Positions 16,599 through 25,143 of a stretch of DNA of 64,000 nucleotides are shown piece after piece. The number at the start of each line of letters is the position of its first letter. Position 1 is the stretch's first letter. The notes under the pieces were generated by a model. The model had not been told where the DNA came from and ran no database searches. It worked only from the letters and a program-made list of their open reading frames with translations. A program made the position numbers and the translations under genes. Source of the stretch: Bacteroidales bacterium (GTDB lineage Bacteria; Bacteroidota; Bacteroidia; Bacteroidales; VadinHA17). The stretch lies in the NCBI GenBank assembly GCA_016709865.1, contig JADJLX010000005.1:1302001-1366000 (forward strand), written 5' to 3'.

Positions 16599-18719
16599 TT
16601 ATTTAACATAAGAATTCAGTTTTTCCCACTGAACATTCCACTTTTTATTATGAGGAAACTGATCATTTACACACATTGAAGCAACTGCAGTGAGCAGACC
16701 GCCATTTCCGGGCAAATATATTGACAGTCTGGCATCCTGATAATTATGGCCGTTTAAAAGATACCTGTTTTTAGGCGCTTCCATCATAAGGAAATCAATA
16801 GCCTGTTCTCCTCTTCCGATTGAGGCGGCCGACATGGCAAGCATCGGGAAATCCCAACCCCATGTTGATTTCCAGTTCCACTTTCGCAAAATTGTATCGA
16901 GAGAATTTCCAAGAATATCTTTATTTACCATCCTTGTTTCGGGAAGTACTCCCGAGATTCCTGATACTATGGGGTGGTCGCTCATATATCTCGGATTTTC
17001 ATATGAATCCTTTGTATCTTCCGAACAAAGGTACAGACCATCCTGAACTGCCAGACCTGAGATCTTTTCAGTTATGTCATTCCATAAAGGAACTGGTTCA
17101 AGTCCCAGCCTGGCTCTCCATTTTTGAGCTGTTTTCAATCCCCAGTACCAGTAAACAAGTTCAAATGCCGGGTTAACGGTTGTCTCAAGTTTAAGACTCT
17201 CCTGGGCAGGAATCAAAACCGGACCCAGAACATATCTGTTAGCGGTGCTGTCAAACCAGGCATATGAGGCCATAAATTCAGCTGTTTCAAAAACAAGTTT
17301 ATTGTATTTTTGGAGAATCTCATTTTTGTCAGCGGCATTTTCATAGAGCAGTTCCGAATAGAAAATCGGATGTGGCTGCTGCCAGATCAGGTAAGTGCCA
17401 ACATTACTTGGACTCTCCCTCCCGTCAGGGCCAACCATTTTAGGCCATCTTACGCCCTTATAACCCTGATGTTCAGCTGTTGACTTTGCTTTATCATAGA
17501 TATCAAAATAATATTGCATCTGTTTCTCAAGAATATCCGCGCGGTTCCACATAGCAAAATGAACTCCATGCCACCAGTGCATTTCAAGGTGAAATTTCCC
17601 ATACCAGCTGTTATAGGTTAGTCCGGTTTCAGCAGGTGTCAACTTACCGCTGCACTGGATTCTGGTAAGGTATTGAGAAAGTATTACCCTCCTTTCAAGT
17701 TCCATTGCCCTTGGATCGGTGCATTCTGAGAAATCAACCGCACCTCCCGACATCCAGAAATCATTCCAGCTTTTATTGCTTTCTGTTTGTACTTCTTCAA
17801 AGGATCTGACATATCCTGTTCCGGGTTCAGTAAAAAAATGGCATGAGAACGTAAAAACAGAATCAGTCGCCTGCGGCTCAATAAAATAAATATGTTCAGG
17901 ACCCTCTATTAAGTTGCCGCTGCTTCTGTTAAACAGAACATTATAACTATCTCTGTCCTGACTTCTTCTGAAAACCGAAATATTATTCGAGTCTGTTACC
18001 AGCTTAGTTTTATGTTTCTCAGGTGATAAGAAATTATAACCGCTCCAGGCCGGGTTAGCTGCCGGGAAGTTCAGTTTTATTTTCAGCCGGCCTTTTGTAA
18101 TAAGTCCCGAGACGATCCTGACTGAAACCATATCATAATCCGGATGGCAAACAGTAATCAGATGAACAGGTTCACCCTCTATCTCAAATCTGCTTTCTAT
18201 TTCACCTTTCCAGAGGTTTAATCTCTGCATCGGGTTTATAATATCATTAATTGTAATTTCAGCTCCATCCTCCTTAACTATATGAAGGCCTATGAGGCCA
18301 AGCTGGATCCTGTGAGGATTAGCTCTCAGCCATTCGGAAGCTGCTGCTTTCTGTTCATCCTCACTGGCTTTGAACTGATTAACATAATCAACTTGTCTTC
18401 CGTGAACGTCATAACTCTTATATACATCTTCCAATTGGAAATTTTCGGGATTCTCTCCTGTATGCCAGCCCCAGTTAGACATGGTGCCGAGAGGAATACC
18501 CTTTGCATATGATTCAGGAAAGGTTTGTAAACCGGTTATATCAACCGTAAATGCAAATTCACCATTGCCTACAGAGAGTGAACTGAGACTGTCAATTACC
18601 GAATTTTCAATATTATGCCTGGTAACCAGGGCATAACGGTCGATATTTATATTTTCTGAACAGCAGATCAAAAATAAGAAGAGAACAGGCAGGACAAGAT
18701 AAATTACCTTTTTTTTCAT
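16599..18719 (-). CDS. Putative GH65-like (six-hairpin fold) glycosidase lipoprotein
   Basis: An exported protein of 706 residues. The signal sequence ends LFLICCSEN: the cysteine followed by S-E fits a lipoprotein with the acidic surface-export signal of Bacteroidota, though Cys at -1 is unusual. Residues 40-330 form a beta-rich N-terminal region (LSVGNGEFAFTVDITG is characteristic of GH65/GH95-like N domains); from 340 to 650 the sequence is an alpha/alpha barrel with aromatic, acidic stretches such as HLEMHWWHGVHFAMWNR, and KWNWKSTWGWDFPMLAMSA. The overall pattern points to GH65 or a relative. Substrate is unknown and the catalytic acid is not certain. It is 7 bases after the caspase-like gene. 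Confidence 0.65.
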   Translation of the reverse strand: MKKKVIYLVLPVLFLFLICCSENINIDRYALVTRHNIENSVIDSLSSLSVGNGEFAFTVDITGLQTFPESYAKGIPLGTMSNWGWHTGENPENFQLEDVYKSYDVHGRQVDYVNQFKASEDEQKAAASEWLRANPHRIQLGLIGLHIVKEDGAEITINDIINPMQRLNLWKGEIESRFEIEGEPVHLITVCHPDYDMVSVRIVSGLITKGRLKIKLNFPAANPAWSGYNFLSPEKHKTKLVTDSNNISVFRRSQDRDSYNVLFNRSSGNLIEGPEHIYFIEPQATDSVFTFSCHFFTEPGTGYVRSFEEVQTESNKSWNDFWMSGGAVDFSECTDPRAMELERRVILSQYLTRIQCSGKLTPAETGLTYNSWYGKFHLEMHWWHGVHFAMWNRADILEKQMQYYFDIYDKAKSTAEHQGYKGVRWPKMVGPDGRESPSNVGTYLIWQQPHPIFYSELLYENAADKNEILQKYNKLVFETAEFMASYAWFDSTANRYVLGPVLIPAQESLKLETTVNPAFELVYWYWGLKTAQKWRARLGLEPVPLWNDITEKISGLAVQDGLYLCSEDTKDSYENPRYMSDHPIVSGISGVLPETRMVNKDILGNSLDTILRKWNWKSTWGWDFPMLAMSAASIGRGEQAIDFLMMEAPKNRYLLNGHNYQDARLSIYLPGNGGLLTAVASMCVNDQFPHNKKWNVQWEKLNSYVK

Positions 18720-18726
18720 AATCTAT

Positions 18727-20223
18727 CTAGTTCCCTGCTTTTCGTTTGATAAAGATAAAATCACCGCCCTCATCACCTACATTCTGAATAGTTCCAAACT
18801 GAGGAACTGTCTCACTATTACTCATAACGGCCATTCTCATCTTGGCAAATAACTCTTCTGCAGGAAGATAATCATTTGGATTCTCTTTAAGGTTTTTAAT
18901 CAGATACTGAAAGAAAACACTCTTATCAGGAACTTCTTTTAAATAACCACTTGTAATAGCCTTGCGGCTATTTAGCTGATAGAGCATCTCAATAGCATAT
19001 GTTGCAGAAAATGCTGCTCTGGTCTTAAAGATCCCACCGCTGAAACAGGCATCGGCAATAAGAAGGGTATGTTTTGTTTTTATAGCACCAAGGTAATTGG
19101 TAAGATCAGTATTGGGGATCCAGTTGACCGGATTATTTTTTGAAGCATCTTTTGGCAACCAGTATCCTACACCCATTCCTTCATCCCAGTAACCATGACC
19201 GGCATAGAATATCAGAAGGTTATCATTTGGAGTAACTAGTGATCTTAGTTCATGCAATTTACCAATTATGGCTGCTTTTGTTTCATTCTTAAGAAGAATA
19301 ACGTTCTGAGGATCAAAGTTATAGTCTTTTGTAAGAGTGTTATATAACTCGGTTACATCCTTGACAGGTTCATCAAGTTCATTAATATTAGGATCATCAT
19401 AACTCTGATTGCCTATTAGTAGGGCAAAATTACGGGCGGCATAAAAACTATATTCCACTGTAACTGTACTGCTAATTGTATCATCGACTGTAAATACCTC
19501 AATTTTAAGATCATTTAAACCCAGCTTAAGGGAAAGAGGTTCATCAACCTGGAAAGCACATTCTCCCTTTGAAACAATGCTGTTAGGCAGGAATCCGTTA
19601 ACAAAGGTACCGTTTCGCGAAATCATTACTTTCTTAATTGGAGCGGTGGCTTTTACACAAGCCTGTAAAGTGAACTTATCACTTCCGGTTGTATAATTAT
19701 CCTTTGCCGGAGAGGTAATATTGATAGAATACTTATTCACAGGTTTGGCAGGCACCGCAGCAACAGGCTCAGCTACAGGTTCTGTAATGGTTTGAGTTTG
19801 TCTCTCCGAGTAGAATTGAATTTTGGAGCTGTTAAGAGCCACATCAGTTGCCACAACTTTTATAGTGTTTTTTCCAAAAGCCTGTGGTATTTCTGCCAGG
19901 AACTGACCATCGGCGGCAACTTTTGCTTCAATCCCGTTTATCATCACAGCAAATATTCCTCCTGTATCCTCAACCTTGCCTTTAACAATCAAGGTTCTGG
20001 TTGCTGATTTGGTTAGCGAATCTGATGCCAGAACTGGAGATTCAAGTTTAATTACCGGCGGTACAACATCGGCCTGAGCCCGGCTCTGATCAGTAAATTT
20101 CTTCTGTTCGGTTCCGGTCCTTGAGATATTAAGTGTTTTTATACCTGATTTGCTTTCGGAAACTTGACTAAAGGCATTACTGAAAAGACTTAAAAATATA
20201 GCAATGAAGGCAATCTTTTTCAT
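18727..20223 (-). CDS. Exported caspase-like (peptidase C14) protease with Ig-like domains
   Basis: A 498-residue protein with a signal peptide (AIFLSLFSNAFS, then Q). Two beta-sandwich, Ig-like segments follow, at about residues 55-140 (PPVIKLESP to NSSKIQFYSE) and 165-258 (YSINITSP onward), joined by an EPV/AVPA-rich linker. The C-terminal half is a caspase fold: ALLIGNQSYDD marks its start, the catalytic His is in FYAGHGYWDEG (His343) and the catalytic Cys in LLIADACFSGG (Cys393). Both catalytic residues are present, so it is probably active, outside the cytoplasm. It follows the three barrel genes by 26 bases. Preference for Arg, Lys or Asp at P1 cannot be read. Confidence 0.85.
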   Translation of the reverse strand: MKKIAFIAIFLSLFSNAFSQVSESKSGIKTLNISRTGTEQKKFTDQSRAQADVVPPVIKLESPVLASDSLTKSATRTLIVKGKVEDTGGIFAVMINGIEAKVAADGQFLAEIPQAFGKNTIKVVATDVALNSSKIQFYSERQTQTITEPVAEPVAAVPAKPVNKYSINITSPAKDNYTTGSDKFTLQACVKATAPIKKVMISRNGTFVNGFLPNSIVSKGECAFQVDEPLSLKLGLNDLKIEVFTVDDTISSTVTVEYSFYAARNFALLIGNQSYDDPNINELDEPVKDVTELYNTLTKDYNFDPQNVILLKNETKAAIIGKLHELRSLVTPNDNLLIFYAGHGYWDEGMGVGYWLPKDASKNNPVNWIPNTDLTNYLGAIKTKHTLLIADACFSGGIFKTRAAFSATYAIEMLYQLNSRKAITSGYLKEVPDKSVFFQYLIKNLKENPNDYLPAEELFAKMRMAVMSNSETVPQFGTIQNVGDEGGDFIFIKRKAGN

Positions 20224-20249
20224 GACATTCTTATTTTAAGGAATAAAAG

Positions 20250-21050
20250 TTAAAATCTAATACCTGCACCAAAGTTAAAAAATGAGAAGCCATCTACTGG
20301 TAATGTAGTAGTACCAGTTGGTCTTTGAGCACTTGAAAAACCAGAATACAATGATAACCGTTTAAATCCAGCTACCAGACCCAGGTCAATTCCATATAAG
20401 AATTGATTTTTTGACACTCCGGTTTGACTAACTTCATTATTCGCAACTACAAAACCTGTCAATAGATGAAGCTGAAGATCTTTTGTGTTTACAAGTCGCT
20501 TTGTAAGATCTGCCATTATAGCAAAACCCTGATAGGTTGCGGAACTCTGGCTATATTTTCTGTTCCCAAATAAACCACTATAAGAAATTCCCCAGTTTCC
20601 CATAAAACCAATTCTGTATCCCAAAAGAAAATTTTGAGGTCCGACCAATCCGGCTGCCATCAGATATGTCCGCTTTTTCCTTATTCTCTGTGCTTCTGAT
20701 CCAACAAGATCAGGCGAGCCCTTTAAAAGTTCAGCTTTTATTGAAAAATCAACTGTTTTTACTTCATCAACGTCCTTTAATACATCCCATAATACCAGGT
20801 AATTATCTCTTCCTCCTGTGACATTTTCTCCGAAATCTCCGGAAAGACTTTTTAGTCTTGACTCCAAACCACCATTTATTGAACAGAAAACAGTTATCCG
20901 GAAGACCTGATCAGGTGTAGAGTTTAGAATTTTGTAATTGATCTTGATAAGATCGCCTGATTGTTCGACCCTAATACTGTCTACTTTTTGGCTGTTAAGA
21001 ATTGAAAATGTGCTTAACAGAATTGATAATACCAATAAAAATTTTCTCAT
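20250..21050 (-). CDS. Exported two-domain protein, third of three tandem paralogues
   Basis: A 266-residue protein with signal peptide and then a conserved N-terminal domain of about 100 residues that is shared with the next two genes upstream (KVDSIRVEQSGDLIKINYKILNS begins it, with VLWDVLKDVDEVKTVDF near its end). The remaining 150 residues have alternating beta strands and end in GAGIRF, an outer-membrane barrel signature. The N domain resembles the beta-sandwich found in front of other Bacteroidota repeat proteins. I know no function. It is separated from the other two copies by 180 bases with a palindrome, and lies 26 bases ahead of the caspase-like gene. Confidence 0.7.
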   Translation of the reverse strand: MRKFLLVLSILLSTFSILNSQKVDSIRVEQSGDLIKINYKILNSTPDQVFRITVFCSINGGLESRLKSLSGDFGENVTGGRDNYLVLWDVLKDVDEVKTVDFSIKAELLKGSPDLVGSEAQRIRKKRTYLMAAGLVGPQNFLLGYRIGFMGNWGISYSGLFGNRKYSQSSATYQGFAIMADLTKRLVNTKDLQLHLLTGFVVANNEVSQTGVSKNQFLYGIDLGLVAGFKRLSLYSGFSSAQRPTGTTTLPVDGFSFFNFGAGIRF

Positions 21051-21152
21051 CTAAGCAGGATTAATGTATTAAAAATGCAATTCAATAACCTTAATAAATA
21101 AAATTAATAGATCGAAAATAATCTCAAAATCTATATAAATGTAAATAATTAA

Positions 21153-21169
21153 TTAAACCGACGGTTTAA
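21153..21169. promoter_or_regulatory. Perfect 17-bp palindrome, possible operator
   Basis: TTAAACCG and CGGTTTAA flank a single A in an AT-rich 180-base gap between the second and third barrel paralogues. A site of this kind is typical for a dimeric regulator, but the regulator is unknown. There is a weak -7-like box (TAGATTTTG) downstream on the minus strand. Confidence 0.4.
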
Positions 21170-21230
21170 CATTTATACATATTTTGTTAATTCCGGCACT
21201 TACATCTTTTTTAAATCATCTCAAGGAAAC

Positions 21231-22076
21231 CTAGAATTTTATTCCAAATCCCATATTAATAAACCTATGCGGACTTGCAATAACAACCTTCTCATCATTC
21301 TTCTCAAGTTGTTTCGGATCGAGGTGAGAATACATTAACGTTACCACTGCCTTTTTAACTTCAAATATCATTCCAACCTCAGGCCCGGTCATTCCCTGAT
21401 TCCATAAAACCGGTGAAGGAGGGCCTGCAAAATAAACCATCAGATCATTGTTTCTTATGCCTCCGATCAGATGCATCCGGAAATTTTTAGTGTTAATGAT
21501 CCGCTTGGTAAGATCAAGTCCAACAACCGGTGTCTCCTTTTTTCTATCTGTATTTGTGTTTTTGTATTGCTCCATGATCGGCATTTTACCATATAGCAAT
21601 TGTCCTGAAAAACCAAAACTCCCCATATAGCCTATTCTTACCCCAGCTTGTGGTCCGGGGAAGGATGATGAAATCAAGATACTTAATCTGGCTCCTTTGA
21701 ATAAGCCGTTACTACCTCTCAATTCTTCGGGTTTTACAGACAGATCTTTAACAAGTTCAGCTTTAATAAAGAATTCAGCTGATTTAAGTTCAGGAATATC
21801 TTTTAAAACATCCCAAATGATCATATAATCTGAACGTCCTCCAATTATGTTCTCTCCAAAATCACCAACAATGCTGTTCATCTGCGATTTCAGACCGCCG
21901 TCAATTGAACAAAGAGCGGAGACTCTGAAAACCTGATTTGGATTCGAATTGAGTATTTTATAATGAATTTTAATGAAATCACCTGACTGCTCTACCTTTA
22001 TACTGTCAATTTTCTGAGCTGCCAGATAGCCGGAAAAGAATAAAAACGATGATAAAATAATTAAAACCCTTTTCAT
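21231..22076 (-). CDS. Exported two-domain protein, second of three tandem paralogues
   Basis: A 281-residue protein with signal peptide (FLFFSGYLAA, then QKIDSIKVEQSGD). The N-terminal domain carries IKIHYKILNSNPNQVFR, CSIDGGL, GDFGENIIGG and IIWDVLKDIPELKSAEF; the C-terminal portion is predicted beta strands ending FGIKF. It has the same architecture as its neighbours at 20250 and 22101, with the C-terminal half much more diverged than the N-terminal domain. It lies 24 bases after the first copy, so these two are surely one transcript. Probably outer-membrane; function unknown. Confidence 0.7.
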   Translation of the reverse strand: MKRVLIILSSFLFFSGYLAAQKIDSIKVEQSGDFIKIHYKILNSNPNQVFRVSALCSIDGGLKSQMNSIVGDFGENIIGGRSDYMIIWDVLKDIPELKSAEFFIKAELVKDLSVKPEELRGSNGLFKGARLSILISSSFPGPQAGVRIGYMGSFGFSGQLLYGKMPIMEQYKNTNTDRKKETPVVGLDLTKRIINTKNFRMHLIGGIRNNDLMVYFAGPPSPVLWNQGMTGPEVGMIFEVKKAVVTLMYSHLDPKQLEKNDEKVVIASPHRFINMGFGIKF

Positions 22077-22100
22077 ATTTTAATTATTGTAAAGGACTAT

Positions 22101-22961
22101 CTAAAAGCGCACTCCAATAGTGGAGGTAAAATAATTCAGAGGAGAAACAGCTTCCCAGTCACCCATTTTCTCGACCCGACCTGGATCAAAATGAGTTACC
22201 AGGAAAGAGAAAGCGATATGTTTAACTCCAAAAACCAATCCAATTTCCGGTCCGTATACTTTCTGTGGCTGAATAGGATTAACCGACGCCCCCGGAGAAA
22301 TAAATGCAATACGGGTTTTCTGTATTCCAGCCATCAGATGCATCTGAAAACCGTTTTGATTAACAATTCTTTTAGTAATGTCAAGACTCATCGCATTCTC
22401 TTTCGGTGGATTATAAGAACTAAAAACCGGGTTTCCTCCCGGATCATTCACAGCTATTTTCCCCCTGACAAACTGAGCGGATATGCCGAAACTACCCATT
22501 ATCCCTACCCTGAAACCCACTTTGGGTCCTGAAGGGGCCTCTGCTGCCAGCATAATATTAATCCATTTTTTAGACCACTTTTCAGTAAGAGCATTATTCC
22601 TATTTCCTTGATTATTAACGGTATTAAGATCTTTAACCAACTCAGCTCTCACTATAAATTCGGCCGAGTTGAGTTCTGCAACATCCTTAAGAACATCCCA
22701 TACCACAAAATACTCTTCTTTCCCTCCGACCACATTATCCCCGGTATCGCCTGAAACACTTTTGATTTCAGTATTTAATCCGCCATTTATAGCACACAAA
22801 ACCCTTACCCTGAAAAGCTGATCGGAATTGGAATTGAGGATTTTATAGCGAATTTTAATAAAATCTCCGGTCTGTTCAACGTTGATGCTGTCAACTTTTT
22901 GAGCTGAGACAAACTGAATTGAACATAAAAATAAAACCAAAAGGAGGGTAATTCTTTTCAT
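22101..22961 (-). CDS. Exported two-domain protein, first of three tandem paralogues
   Basis: A 286-residue protein, signal peptide ending VSA before QKVDSINVEQTGD. The N-terminal domain has IKIRYKILNSNSDQLFRV, CAINGGL, GDTGDNVVGG and VVWDVLKDVAELNSAEF; residues 150-286 are beta-strand rich, including GFRVGIMGSFGISAQF and ending STIGVRF. It is the promoter-proximal gene of the eight-gene exported cluster, with a good promoter 65 bases upstream. Together with the next two genes it looks like a local gene triplication followed by divergence of the barrel half. Confidence 0.7.
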   Translation of the reverse strand: MKRITLLLVLFLCSIQFVSAQKVDSINVEQTGDFIKIRYKILNSNSDQLFRVRVLCAINGGLNTEIKSVSGDTGDNVVGGKEEYFVVWDVLKDVAELNSAEFIVRAELVKDLNTVNNQGNRNNALTEKWSKKWINIMLAAEAPSGPKVGFRVGIMGSFGISAQFVRGKIAVNDPGGNPVFSSYNPPKENAMSLDITKRIVNQNGFQMHLMAGIQKTRIAFISPGASVNPIQPQKVYGPEIGLVFGVKHIAFSFLVTHFDPGRVEKMGDWEAVSPLNYFTSTIGVRF

Positions 22962-23026
22962 AAATGAATCTGACTATTTAAAAATATTAATGAGGTTCCC
23001 AACCAGGATAAAACTGTCAGTAGATG

Positions 23027-23058
23027 TAAATATAATATTCATAGTTTAATATATCAAA
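23027..23058 (-). promoter_or_regulatory. Promoter of the eight-gene exported cluster
   Basis: On the minus strand TTTG (23055-23058) is followed after 20 bases by TATATTTA (23027-23034), one mismatch from TAnnTTTG. Transcription would start near 23020, giving a leader of about 60 bases before the first barrel gene. Confidence 0.6.
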
Positions 23059-23119
23059 GGGTTTTTGACTTATTTTTACTCAGGTCAACAGAGGTTAAAA
23101 CATATACCTGAAGGTACAA

Positions 23120-24247
23120 ATGAATGATGCTGAAATTACTATAATCGGGGCTGGGGTCATTGGTCTGGCTATAGCTGAGAAACTATCTGCAGCCCATAAA
23201 AATCTTTTTCTGATCGAGAAACACCCCACTTTCGGACAGGAAACAAGTTCAAGAAACAGTGAAGTAATACACGCCGGAATCTACTATACGAAAGATAGTT
23301 TGAAATCAAAACTATGTGTAGAAGGGAAAAACCTGTTATATGACTTCTGCAGGAGATATGACCTGCCCTTCAATAATTGCGGTAAACTAATTGTTGCCAC
23401 CTCAGATGAGGAGATCTCTGTTATTGAAGGTATCAGGCAAACAGCTATCAGAAACGGCGTCAATGATTTGCAGGTGTTAGACAAACATCAGATAGCAGAG
23501 CTGGAACCAAATATCTTCGCCCTCAAGGCACTCTTCTCTCCTTCCACCGGTATAATTGATTCCCATTCGCTGATGAAACAATTTGAAACGAATACAATCA
23601 ATAACGGAGGGCAGATAGTATATGGCAGCGAAGTGACCGGAATAAAAAAGATCGATGGAGGATTTGAGATTTCGCTACTTGACGCAGACAAGCAGGATTA
23701 CACCTTCACTTCAGGAATAGTAATTAATTCTGCCGGACTTACAGCTGACAAGATTTCCGAAATGGTTGGAATTGAAGATAACAACCTCAAAATTCATTTC
23801 TGCAAAGGAGAGTATTTCAGAATAAATCCTCCAAAAAACAGGTTAATTAAAAGACTTGTCTATCCTGTTCCGCATCATAATATGGAAGGTATTGGCATAC
23901 ATATTACAATTGATATGGGTGGCGGAGTTAAACTTGGACCTGATGTAAAGTACCTTGAATTAAATACATACGATTACAAACTGACGCCTTCAAAACAAGA
24001 GGCATTTTTCAAATCGGCAAAGAAATTCCTTCCATTTCTCGAATTCGATGATATTGCTCCCGAAATGGCGGGTATTCGTCCAAAGACACAGAAACCAGGT
24101 GAGGATCAACGCGATTTTTATATTGAAGAAGAAAGTAAAAGAGGATACCCCGGGTTTATTAATCTCATCGGAATGGAATCACCCGGATTAACCTCATCCA
24201 TTGCAATCGCAAAATATGTGAATAATCTGATTAATAATACAATATAA
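23120..24247 (+). CDS. FAD-dependent oxidoreductase, LhgO/L2HGDH-like
   Basis: A 375-residue flavoprotein of the DAO family. The N-terminal TIIGAGVIGLAIAEKL is the FAD-binding motif, followed by ETSSRNSEVIHAGIYY, which is the characteristic region of L-2-hydroxyglutarate dehydrogenase/oxidase LhgO and relatives. KGEYFRI and EMAGIRPKTQ near residues 235 and 315, then GMESPGLTSSIAIA at the C terminus, also fit. The likely reaction is oxidation of L-2-hydroxyglutarate, with electrons going to quinone, but related enzymes use other hydroxyacids. It diverges from the exported cluster and is followed by the methyltransferase gene after 59 bases. Confidence 0.8.
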   Translation: MNDAEITIIGAGVIGLAIAEKLSAAHKNLFLIEKHPTFGQETSSRNSEVIHAGIYYTKDSLKSKLCVEGKNLLYDFCRRYDLPFNNCGKLIVATSDEEISVIEGIRQTAIRNGVNDLQVLDKHQIAELEPNIFALKALFSPSTGIIDSHSLMKQFETNTINNGGQIVYGSEVTGIKKIDGGFEISLLDADKQDYTFTSGIVINSAGLTADKISEMVGIEDNNLKIHFCKGEYFRINPPKNRLIKRLVYPVPHHNMEGIGIHITIDMGGGVKLGPDVKYLELNTYDYKLTPSKQEAFFKSAKKFLPFLEFDDIAPEMAGIRPKTQKPGEDQRDFYIEEESKRGYPGFINLIGMESPGLTSSIAIAKYVNNLINNTI

Positions 24248-24292
24248 ATTTCATAAATTTAATCCCTGCTAATCAAATCCGTTACAACCGTG

Positions 24293-24300
24293 AAAGGAGG
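24293..24300 (+). promoter_or_regulatory. Strong Shine-Dalgarno sequence, unusual here
   Basis: AAAGGAGG ends six bases before the ATG at 24307. Most genes in this window have no such site, as is normal in Bacteroidota, so this near-perfect match stands out. Confidence 0.7.
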
Positions 24301-24306
24301 CTTACT

Positions 24307-25143
24307 ATGAAAATGACAACTCTTACCAGAAAGTTCTTTACGCTATGGTTGCTCTCATCAGCTTTTCTGTTGGCTGCTGCTCAATCAGGTAATCAGACTA
24401 CTGAATTCAAACCTCAGATCGGACAGGAAGGTAAGGATGTAATCTGGGTACCAACTCCTGATGAGCTGGTTAATAAAATGCTTGAAATAGCGGAGGTTAC
24501 TTCAAAAGATATTGTCATTGATCTTGGTTCGGGTGATGGCCGGACAGTAATTGCAGCAGCAAAGCTTGGAGCTAAAGCTATTGGTATTGAATTCAATCCC
24601 GATATGGTTGCTCTGTCAATAAAGAAGGCCGTGGAGGCTGGAGTTAAAGATAAAGCCACTTTCCTGCAGACTGATCTTTTTGAGTACGACCTTTCAAAAG
24701 CCACAGTAATAACAATGTTCCTTTTGCCTGATATAAACCTCAGGTTAAGGCCCAAGCTGCTCAACCTCAAGCCCGGAACTAGAGTTGTTTCCAATACTTT
24801 TACAATGGGTGACTGGGAGCCCGATTATGAAGTAACCACAAATGATGAATCATCAAGCTGGTATACAGCATTAATGTGGATCGTTCCGGCTAAAATTGAA
24901 GGCACATGGAAACTAAGTACCGGAGAACTTGTTATCCGTCAGGAATTTCAGATGTTCTACGGCGACCTGAAAAATGATAAAAAAACCTCTTCACTTTCAG
25001 AAGGAAGGATTACCGGTGATACAATCAAATTTAGAATTAACGGAGATCAGTATACCGGTAAAGTAACAGCAAATAAAATAGAAGGTACAGTTACGAGGAA
25101 CGGCAATACAAGTGAGTGGTCGGCTACACGTGTTGAAAATTAA
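24307..25143 (+). CDS. Exported class I SAM-methyltransferase-fold protein
   Basis: A signal peptide (LWLLSSAFLLAAA, then QSGNQ) is followed by a class I methyltransferase core: motif I is VIDLGSGDGRTVIAAA with DLGSGDGR at 72-79, the acidic SAM-ribose contact is Glu95 in AIGIEFNPDM, and motif II-like TDLFEYDLS and LLPDINLRLRP follow. The core resembles small lysine methyltransferases of the FAM173/ATPSCKMT type. Residues 195-278 form a separate beta-rich tail (GTWKLSTGELVIRQEF, GRITGDTIKFRI). Since SAM is made in the cytoplasm, an exported SAM enzyme is puzzling; either the N terminus is a membrane anchor facing inward, or the protein does something else. The 3' end overlaps uvrB by four bases, tail to tail. 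Confidence 0.75.
   Translation: MKMTTLTRKFFTLWLLSSAFLLAAAQSGNQTTEFKPQIGQEGKDVIWVPTPDELVNKMLEIAEVTSKDIVIDLGSGDGRTVIAAAKLGAKAIGIEFNPDMVALSIKKAVEAGVKDKATFLQTDLFEYDLSKATVITMFLLPDINLRLRPKLLNLKPGTRVVSNTFTMGDWEPDYEVTTNDESSSWYTALMWIVPAKIEGTWKLSTGELVIRQEFQMFYGDLKNDKKTSSLSEGRITGDTIKFRINGDQYTGKVTANKIEGTVTRNGNTSEWSATRVEN

Noticed and set aside
14375..22961. Classic polymorphic-toxin or phage-defence island
   Set aside because: There is no large toxin-delivery protein, no integrase, no tRNA-flanked ends and no cytosolic effector. The cluster is reported as unusual, but these known labels do not fit.
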